From: an uncultured Eubacteriales bacterium
GTDB lineage: Bacteria > Bacillota > Clostridia > Oscillospirales > CAG-382
DNA: 30,012 bases
Reading direction: 5' to 3'
NCBI GenBank assembly: GCA_934479825.1
Contig: CAKSOW010000031.1
Location: 1-30,012 of the forward strand
Under the pieces are notes generated by a model. It ran no database searches. It was not told the DNA's origin and saw only the letters and a program-made list of their open reading frames with translations. A program made the translations under genes and the position numbers. Of the stretch, positions 24,917 through 30,012 are shown in pieces; position 1 is the first letter of the stretch, and each line of letters begins with the position of its first letter.

Positions 24917-26249
24917 GACTTGTATCCATGGTCATAAACTTGGTGTACTGTCCGAGCCAGCCGAGCGTTACCGTTCCGGTCGAACCGTGACGGTTTTTCG
25001 CAATGATACAGTCGGCGATATTTTCCTTTTCGGGATCGTCCTTATAATAATCGCGCGAAAGGAACATGATGGTGTCAGCATCCTGTTCGATACCGCCGGA
25101 ATCACGCAGATCGGAAAGCATCGGCTTCTTATGCTCCTTTTCGGAGGCACGGGAAAGCTGAGCGCAGGTAATGACCGGAACTTCAAACTCTTTGGCAAGC
25201 AATTTCAGATTTCGTGAAATGTCCGAGACCTCCTGAACGCGGTTTTCGGTGCGTTTATCCGACTGCATGAGCTGCAAGTAGTCGATAATGACAAGTCCCA
25301 GATTTTTGATGCGCCGGAGTTTTGCTTTCATGCCGGTCACCGAAATACCGGGAGTATCGTCGATAAGAATATTGGTTTCAGCAAGGAGCCCGGCTGAACG
25401 GGCAAGTTTTTCCCATTCTTCTTCGGACAGATTGCCCGAACGCATATGATAGCTGTCGATACGCGCTTCGGAGGCCAACACGCGCGAAACAAGCTGTTCG
25501 CAGGACATTTCGAGCGAAAACACGGCTACCGCCTTATGCGGCGATTTCTGGGCAACATTGGCGGCGATATTCAAAGCAAAGCTTGTTTTACCGACGCCGG
25601 GACGCGCGCCGATGATGATAAAATCACCCTTGCCCATACCGACAAGATATTTATCGATATCAGCAAAATAGGTCGGCGTACCGAGGGCGTCCGTACCGTT
25701 CTTTTTCAGTTCCTCCAAATGGTGGTAGAGATCAACGATAACGTCGCGGATATGAGAAAGCCCCTTGGTTTCGTTCTTTTCAGCGATATCGAAGATAAGC
25801 TGTTCCGAGCGGTCAAGGATATCCTTGGTTTCGCCCTCGGCGGAATATGCCATTTCGCCGATCTCATTCGAGGCTTCAATCAAGCGTCTGAGCACGGCTT
25901 TATCTTTGATTATGCGCACATAGTCCATGAGGTTATTCATATCCGGCACGGACTCGGCAAGCGTTGTAATATAGGCTTTTCCTCCGGCTTCATCGAGCGT
26001 TCCGCTTGTTACAAGCTCTTCAAGAAGCGTGACCTCGTCAAGGTGCGCGTCGGCGCGCGCAAAGATATTGCGCATAGCTTCGTAAATGCGCACATGCTGT
26101 TCGAGGTAAAAATCGTCGGCACGGAGGATCGCCGCTATTTCATTCAATTTTTCCGGATCGAGAATGACGGTGCCGAGCACCGACTGTTCCGCTTCCTTGG
26201 AAAAAGGCATTTTCCGCAAGTTTTCTTCGGAAACCAAGAGTTCGCTCAC
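24903..26249 (-). CDS. dnaB: Replicative DNA helicase DnaB (DnaC in Bacillus naming)
   Basis: This hexameric helicase unwinds DNA at the replication fork. The N-terminal primase-interaction domain (AEQSVLGTVILDPE, 20-33) is followed by a RecA-like motor. Walker A is GARPGVGKTS (214-223), then VAVFSLEMS, a Walker B region LVIIDYLQLM and the arginine-finger region KNRHGSTGTV. The 448-residue length is standard and no intein is present. The start is GTG at 26249, preceded by GGGAG. It lies 51 bases after rplI, the common rplI-dnaB arrangement, and overlaps tilS. Confidence 0.98.
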   Translation of the reverse strand: MSELLVSEENLRKMPFSKEAEQSVLGTVILDPEKLNEIAAILRADDFYLEQHVRIYEAMRNIFARADAHLDEVTLLEELVTSGTLDEAGGKAYITTLAESVPDMNNLMDYVRIIKDKAVLRRLIEASNEIGEMAYSAEGETKDILDRSEQLIFDIAEKNETKGLSHIRDVIVDLYHHLEELKKNGTDALGTPTYFADIDKYLVGMGKGDFIIIGARPGVGKTSFALNIAANVAQKSPHKAVAVFSLEMSCEQLVSRVLASEARIDSYHMRSGNLSEEEWEKLARSAGLLAETNILIDDTPGISVTGMKAKLRRIKNLGLVIIDYLQLMQSDKRTENRVQEVSDISRNLKLLAKEFEVPVITCAQLSRASEKEHKKPMLSDLRDSGGIEQDADTIMFLSRDYYKDDPEKENIADCIIAKNRHGSTGTVTLGWLGQYTKFMTMDTSHAAN

Positions 26250-26300
26250 GGTTGAAACTCCCTTCCCTATCTGCGTGCCACCCGGACACGCAAGTCTATT

Positions 26301-26750
26301 TTAGTCTTTCTGTGTGACGATGACGTTAAGCTTGCCGGAAATTTCCGGATAAAGTTTAACATCCAAGCTATACGAACCAAAGGCTTTGATAGCATCGTCC
26401 AAAACGATCTTTCTCTTATCGACAACGATCCCGTGCTGTTTTTCAAGCTCTTCGGCAATGTCTTTCGAGGTAACCGAGCCGTAAAAGCGGCTGTCAGCGC
26501 CTGCTGTTGCATAAATTTTCACCACAAGGCCGGAAAGCTTTTCGGCGGTTTCCTTGGCGGCCTGCTTTTCCATTTCTTCATGGTGTTTCTTGGCGGCCTG
26601 CTTGTTTTTATAGTCATTCATGATCTTGGCATCGGCTTCCACGGCAACTCCTTTGGGAAGAAGAAAATTGCGCGCATATCCGTCGGACACATCAACGATC
26701 GTGTCCTTTTTGCCTTTTCCTTTGACATCCTGTAACAATAATACTTTCAT
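26301..26750 (-). CDS. rplI: 50S ribosomal protein L9
   Basis: L9 binds 23S rRNA near the L1 stalk and helps keep reading frame. The 149-residue sequence has the family N-terminus MKVLLLQDVKGKGKKDTIVDVSDGYARNFLLPKGVA (key: GYARNFLLPKG). A charged connecting helix spans about 45-75. The C-terminal domain has FYGSVTSKDIAEEL. The length is standard. The ATG is preceded by AAGGAG, and a consensus promoter lies about 50 bases upstream. It leads the run with dnaB and tilS. Confidence 0.98.
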   Translation of the reverse strand: MKVLLLQDVKGKGKKDTIVDVSDGYARNFLLPKGVAVEADAKIMNDYKNKQAAKKHHEEMEKQAAKETAEKLSGLVVKIYATAGADSRFYGSVTSKDIAEELEKQHGIVVDKRKIVLDDAIKAFGSYSLDVKLYPEISGKLNVIVTQKD

Positions 26751-26799
26751 GGTGCATGCTCCTTACGTAATTCATAAAGAAAATACTTTTAATCACTAT

Positions 26800-26828
26800 A
26801 CTATACCATACACGCAGCAAAAAGTCAA
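26800..26828 (-). promoter_or_regulatory. Sigma-A promoter of the rplI-dnaB-tilS operon
   Basis: TTGACT (26828-26823) and TATAGT (26805-26800) are 17 bases apart. The predicted start near 26793 leaves a leader of about 42 bases that contains AAGGAG. The 210-base divergent gap (26751-26960) also holds the plus-strand promoter, for which only an AT-rich stretch around 26910-26930 (TATATT, TATACT) was seen. Confidence 0.85.
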
Positions 26829-26960
26829 CGAAAAATCACAAAATCCTTGCAGAAACCGGAGACTTTTTATTTATTTACATTTCATTCACGGATATATTCA
26901 CGGCAGGTTTCAGTTTTATATTATACTATTGAAACATTCTTGCAAAAAGGAGAAAACTCT

Positions 26961-27860
26961 GTGGCAGGCACCTGCAAACTGTGTCCGCGCGAATGCGGCA
27001 TAAACCGAAGTGAAAAATACGGACGCTGCGGCGTATCGGACAAAATAAAACTGGCGCGCGTCGGGCTGCACGCCTGGGAAGAACCGTGCCTTTCCTATGG
27101 AGCCGGGAGCGGAACGGTCTTTTTTTCCGGCTGTGTACTCGGCTGTGTCTTTTGTCAGAATCATGAGATATCGCGCGGCAAAAAAGGACAAGACGTTTCG
27201 CCGGAAATTCTTGCCGGCGAATTTCTTCGCTTGCAGGACATGGGAGCGGTCAACATCAATCTTGTCACGCCGACACACTTTTCCGACGGCATTTTAAAAG
27301 CGCTTGACAAGGCAAAGCCGCGCTTGCACATCCCCGTTATTTACAACTGCGGCGGTTATGAAAAGCCGGAAACGCTCCGGAAATTTGACGGCTATATCGA
27401 TATTTTTTTGCCGGATTTCAAGTATTTTTCGCGTGAAGCGGCGGCAAAATATTCCGGTGCGCCGGATTATTTTGACATATGTTCGGCTTCTCTTGAAGAA
27501 ATGTACCGGTTAGTCGGCTATGCGCGGTTTGACGCGGAGGGACATATGACGCGCGGTGTTTTAACGCGGCATCTGATACTGCCGGGGCTTTCGCGCGACA
27601 GCATGAAAATTCTCGACTATCTTGCGGCTCACTACGATGTAAGCAAGTTTGCGATAAGCTTAATGAGTCAATTTTTCCCGACACAGACCTGTGCGGCGTA
27701 TCCGGAAATCAACCGGCACGTCACAACGCTCGAATATGACCGCGTGGTTCGCCATGCCGAAGAACGCGGCTTTGTCTGCGGCTATTTGCAGGAAAGAACC
27801 AGCGCAAAAGAAGAATATGTGCCGGATTTTGATTATAAGCTGAAATCTGGAATACAATGA
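26961..27860 (+). CDS. Radical SAM protein, PflX-like (COG1313)
   Basis: The 299-residue protein starts with a cysteine-rich head, CKLCPRECGINRSEKYGRCG (in parts CKLCPREC and GRCG). The radical SAM motif follows as CVLGCVFC (CX3CX2C), with QNHEIS. These are the hallmarks of the PflX/COG1313 family, related to pyruvate formate-lyase activases. No glycyl radical enzyme lies next to it, so its target is unknown. The open frame extends to 26847. I chose the GTG at 26961, because AAAGGAG lies 10 bases upstream and the family starts just before the first cysteine pair. It heads a plus-strand operon with the Nudix gene 26 bases downstream. Confidence 0.88.
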   Translation: MAGTCKLCPRECGINRSEKYGRCGVSDKIKLARVGLHAWEEPCLSYGAGSGTVFFSGCVLGCVFCQNHEISRGKKGQDVSPEILAGEFLRLQDMGAVNINLVTPTHFSDGILKALDKAKPRLHIPVIYNCGGYEKPETLRKFDGYIDIFLPDFKYFSREAAAKYSGAPDYFDICSASLEEMYRLVGYARFDAEGHMTRGVLTRHLILPGLSRDSMKILDYLAAHYDVSKFAISLMSQFFPTQTCAAYPEINRHVTTLEYDRVVRHAEERGFVCGYLQERTSAKEEYVPDFDYKLKSGIQ

Positions 27861-27886
27861 AATGCGATAAAGAAAGGTGAGAAACC

Positions 27887-28435
27887 ATGGAGCTTACAGA
27901 AAAAACATTAAACGAAGAATACATTTATAAAGGACGTATTATCAAGGTACGGCGCGATGAAGTGGAACTGCCCAACGGACACAAAAGTGTGCGCGAGGTA
28001 GTGGAGCACTCCGGCGGTGTATGCGTGTTGCCTCTAACAGACAAAGACGAAGTGATTTTTGTCCGTCAGTTCCGGTATCCCTACAAGGAAGTTTTACTTG
28101 AAATTCCGGCCGGAAAGCGCGACCATGGCGCAGAAAGTCCGCTCGAATGCGGCAAACGCGAGCTTGCGGAAGAAACCGGCGCGACGGCTGAAAACTACGT
28201 CTCTCTCGGCGAACTTTATCCGTCGCCCGGCTATTGCGGCGAAGTCATTTTTATGTTTCTTGCCACACAGCTTTCGTTCGGAAACACAAATCCCGATGAA
28301 GATGAATTTTTAAATGTTGAAAGAATCCCGTTCGACAAGGCGCTTGACATGGTGCTTTCCGGCGAGATCAAAGATTCCAAAACGCAGTGCGCGCTCATGA
28401 AAGCCGCCGTTCTTTTGGGAAAACTGCGCAAATAG
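27887..28435 (+). CDS. Nudix hydrolase, ADP-ribose pyrophosphatase type
   Basis: The enzyme is expected to split ADP-ribose into AMP and ribose 5-phosphate. The 182-residue length and the motifs VRQFRYPY, EIPAGK, the Nudix box ending CGKRELAEETGA and YPSPGYCGE fit the ADP-ribose pyrophosphatase subgroup. The Nudix box has one extra residue between its first Gly and Glu compared with the standard GX5E spacing; the metal-binding REL-EE part is intact. AAAGGTG precedes the ATG. It sits between the radical SAM gene and the methionine gamma-lyase-family gene on the same strand. Confidence 0.93.
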   Translation: MELTEKTLNEEYIYKGRIIKVRRDEVELPNGHKSVREVVEHSGGVCVLPLTDKDEVIFVRQFRYPYKEVLLEIPAGKRDHGAESPLECGKRELAEETGATAENYVSLGELYPSPGYCGEVIFMFLATQLSFGNTNPDEDEFLNVERIPFDKALDMVLSGEIKDSKTQCALMKAAVLLGKLRK

Positions 28436-28455
28436 TATAAGGAGTACAAAACTAC

Positions 28456-29724
28456 ATGGAACAGAATATAAACACGGTTGAAGAAAAAATTGAAAACGCG
28501 GAAAAAACTTTACGCGAAAAAGGGATCTTTGACCGGATCGACCGAATTGCCTTTGAAAATCAAAAAAAAGCTATGGCGGCATTCCGGAAACACAAGGTAT
28601 CCGAGAGCTATTTCATGCCGTCGTCCGGTTATGGCTACAATGACCGCGGACGCGATGAATTAGAGGCCATTTATGCCGATGTGTTTGAATGCGAGGCGGC
28701 ACTTGTGCGGCACAACATTACAAGCGGCACGCAGACGCTTGCCATCGGATTATTCGGCCTTTTGCGTCCGGGCGACACGCTTTTTTCCGTCACCGGAAAG
28801 CCGTATGACACCCTTGAAGAGGTCATCGGACTTCGCGGCGAACCCGGAAACGGTTCGCTTGCCGATTTTGGGGTAAAATACGCGGCGCAGGAAATGACGC
28901 CGGCCGGAGATGTCGACATAGAAAAAATGCGCGAATTCTTAAAGAACACGCCGTCGGTCAAGGTCGTATTCATCCAGCGTTCCAAGGGGTATTCCGTTCG
29001 CAAAACGCTGTCTGCCGAGGAAATCGGGCAGGTTGTCCGGGCGGCCAAAGAAATACGGCCGGACGTATTCGTTATTGTAGACAACTGCTATGGAGAATTC
29101 TGCGACGAGCATGAGCCGACCTATTACGGAGCGGATCTTGCCATGGGATCGTTAATCAAAAATCCCGGCGGCGGCATGGCGGAGACCGGTGGGTATCTTG
29201 CCGGTTCAGCAAGAGCGGTTGAATTATGTGCGTATCGGCTCACCTGCCCCGGAATCGGTGCGGAGGGCGGTGCAACGCTCGGCCAGACCAAGAGCATGTA
29301 CAAGGGGTTATTCTATGCGCCGCACACGGTTGCGCAGAGCTTGAAAACGGCGGCTCTTGCGGCAAAAGTTTTTGAAAATGAGGGATTTGCGGTCTGCCCG
29401 ACTTCTGAGGAAATTCGTCATTGCATTATTCAGACGGTATCTCTCGGTTCGGAAAAGAATATGCTTGCTTTCTGCCGCGGCATTCAAGAGGGTGCGCCGG
29501 TAGATTCGCACGTCACGCCCGAGCCTTGGCAGATGCCGGGATATGCGGTGCCGGTTGTCATGGCGGCAGGAGCGTTTACACAAGGTTCGTCGATTGAACT
29601 TTCGGCGGACGGGCCATGTATTGCTCCGTACACGGTTTACATGCAAGGCGGACTTACATATGAAAGCGGCAAAATTGGCGTCATGTTTGCGCTAAGTCGG
29701 ATGTTAGAGGCAAAGGATCAATAG
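28456..29724 (+). CDS. Methionine gamma-lyase family / aluminium-resistance-like PLP enzyme (COG4100)
   Basis: This 422-residue PLP fold-type I protein belongs to the group often annotated as aluminium resistance protein or cystathionine beta-lyase family. Motifs are SSGYGYNDRGRDELE, RHNITSGTQTLAIGLFGLLRPGD (key: NITSGTQT), VFIQRSKGYS, IVDNCYGEF and the probable PLP lysine Lys235 in GSLIKNPGGG. Its actual substrate is unproven; a sulfur amino acid is likely. AAGGAG lies upstream of the ATG. It is the last gene of the plus-strand operon, 20 bases after the Nudix gene, and is followed by a 13-bp hairpin. It could connect with the methionine genes elsewhere in the window, but it is not next to them. 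Confidence 0.9.
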   Translation: MEQNINTVEEKIENAEKTLREKGIFDRIDRIAFENQKKAMAAFRKHKVSESYFMPSSGYGYNDRGRDELEAIYADVFECEAALVRHNITSGTQTLAIGLFGLLRPGDTLFSVTGKPYDTLEEVIGLRGEPGNGSLADFGVKYAAQEMTPAGDVDIEKMREFLKNTPSVKVVFIQRSKGYSVRKTLSAEEIGQVVRAAKEIRPDVFVIVDNCYGEFCDEHEPTYYGADLAMGSLIKNPGGGMAETGGYLAGSARAVELCAYRLTCPGIGAEGGATLGQTKSMYKGLFYAPHTVAQSLKTAALAAKVFENEGFAVCPTSEEIRHCIIQTVSLGSEKNMLAFCRGIQEGAPVDSHVTPEPWQMPGYAVPVVMAAGAFTQGSSIELSADGPCIAPYTVYMQGGLTYESGKIGVMFALSRMLEAKDQ

Positions 29725-29734
29725 GTCATATCTG

Positions 29735-29765
29735 GTTGTGCAAGGGCATGTAGCCCTTGCACAAC
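29735..29765 (+). terminator. 13-bp perfect terminator hairpin after the COG4100 gene
   Basis: GTTGTGCAAGGGC and GCCCTTGCACAAC pair perfectly around a five-base loop, ten bases after the stop codon. A T-rich stretch (TCGTCCCTTTTCTT) follows. This is the likely end of the plus-strand operon. Confidence 0.75.
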
Positions 29766-29769
29766 TCGT

Positions 29770-30012
29770 CCCTTTTCTTAAAAGAAAAGGGGAACAAAAG
29801 AATTTGAATTTGACGCCCGGTGGTTTGTGCATTCAAACCACCGGGCGGTTTGAATTTTCCCGAAAAGCCTGAAAAGAGACTGCTTTTTGTTTTTCAAAAA
29901 GCATAAAAGGAACGGTTTTTACGTTACTTTTCGCCTCCTTGAATTTTCAAGTCAAGTGCAAGAGCAAATTGTAAAAAGATTCAAAAGGAGAAAGCCAGCC
30001 AAGGCATTTACG
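29770..30012 (+). repeat. Palindromic intergenic repeat element, copy 3 (long form, runs off the window)
   Basis: It opens with a 10-bp hairpin (29770-29791, CCCTTTTCTT/AAGAAAAGGG), then a CAAAAGAATTTGAATTT linker and a 14-bp perfect stem-loop (29814-29847, CGCCCGGTGGTTTG arm). A third hairpin is at 29881-29903 (TGCTTTTTG/CAAAAAGCA). The tail after it (GCATAAAAGGAACGG, then GTTACTTTTCGC, CTTGAATTTT, AAGTGCAAG) matches, in order, the reverse complement of about 35-98 in copy 1. No gene is called here. The element may continue beyond the window. Confidence 0.75.

Noticed and set aside
25446..26255. 269-codon open frame on the plus strand
   Set aside because: It runs opposite dnaB, whose motifs are all intact; no start signals and no recognisable domain.
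26847..26960. Longer N-terminus for the PflX-like protein
   Set aside because: These 38 codons come before AAAGGAG and the GTG at 26961, do not match the family and probably include the promoter region.

Overview
The window looks like a chromosomal segment of an anaerobic, low-to-moderate GC Firmicute of the Clostridia type (gut-clostridium style). This is inferred from several things: strong AGGAG-type Shine-Dalgarno sites, TTGACA/TATAAT promoters, a rubrerythrin, a DUF1292 protein next to rarA, and an rplI-dnaB-tilS-ftsH run. No species can be named from the sequence alone. Genes are densely packed. Most of the window (336-26750) is coded on the minus strand; rubrerythrin is the lone plus-strand gene inside it, and a plus-strand operon follows from 26961.

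Region by region: (1) 1-335 has no gene but carries a palindrome-rich repeat element. (2) 336-4974 (minus) encodes a secreted transglutaminase-like protein, an RluA-type pseudouridine synthase, a 329-base gap whose two ends pair with each other (probable structured RNA), a DUF1292 protein with its own promoter, and RarA. (3) 5061-9923 (minus) is a four-gene ABC operon: ATPase, ABC-2 permease, GldG-like protein and DUF4340 protein. (4) 10037-13239 (minus) holds scpB, an LacA/Maa-type acetyltransferase, rsmI and a TIGR01212-like radical SAM gene; scpB appears to be expressed from a leaderless transcript and has no scpA beside it. (5) 13430-13972 (plus) is rubrerythrin, separated from the convergent metH by a second copy of the palindromic repeat. 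(6) 14134-20374 (minus) is a methionine block: LysR regulator, metY, metF, a stand-alone MetH-activation-domain protein and a short metH without that domain. (7) 20410-26750 (minus) is rplI, dnaB, tilS, ftsH and a pyridoxal/pyridoxamine kinase, headed by a strong promoter. (8) 26961-29724 (plus) is a PflX-like radical SAM protein, a Nudix ADP-ribose pyrophosphatase and a methionine gamma-lyase-family PLP enzyme, ending in a 13-bp perfect hairpin. (9) 29766-30012 carries the third copy of the repeat.

How the genes work together: MetY makes homocysteine from O-acetylhomoserine and sulfide, MetF makes 5-methyl-THF, and the split MetH pair methylates homocysteine with B12. The upstream LysR protein is the likely regulator: a TATAG-N7-CTATA dyad sits about 66 bases upstream of the predicted metY transcription start and covers the lysR stop codon. 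PdxK could supply PLP for MetY, although that link is only positional.

The best candidates for something undescribed are the modular palindromic repeat family, whose stems change sequence but keep pairing (including G-U pairs), and the long-range-paired intergenic region at 2919-3214. No CRISPR array, tRNA, rRNA, transposase, phage or defence system was seen.
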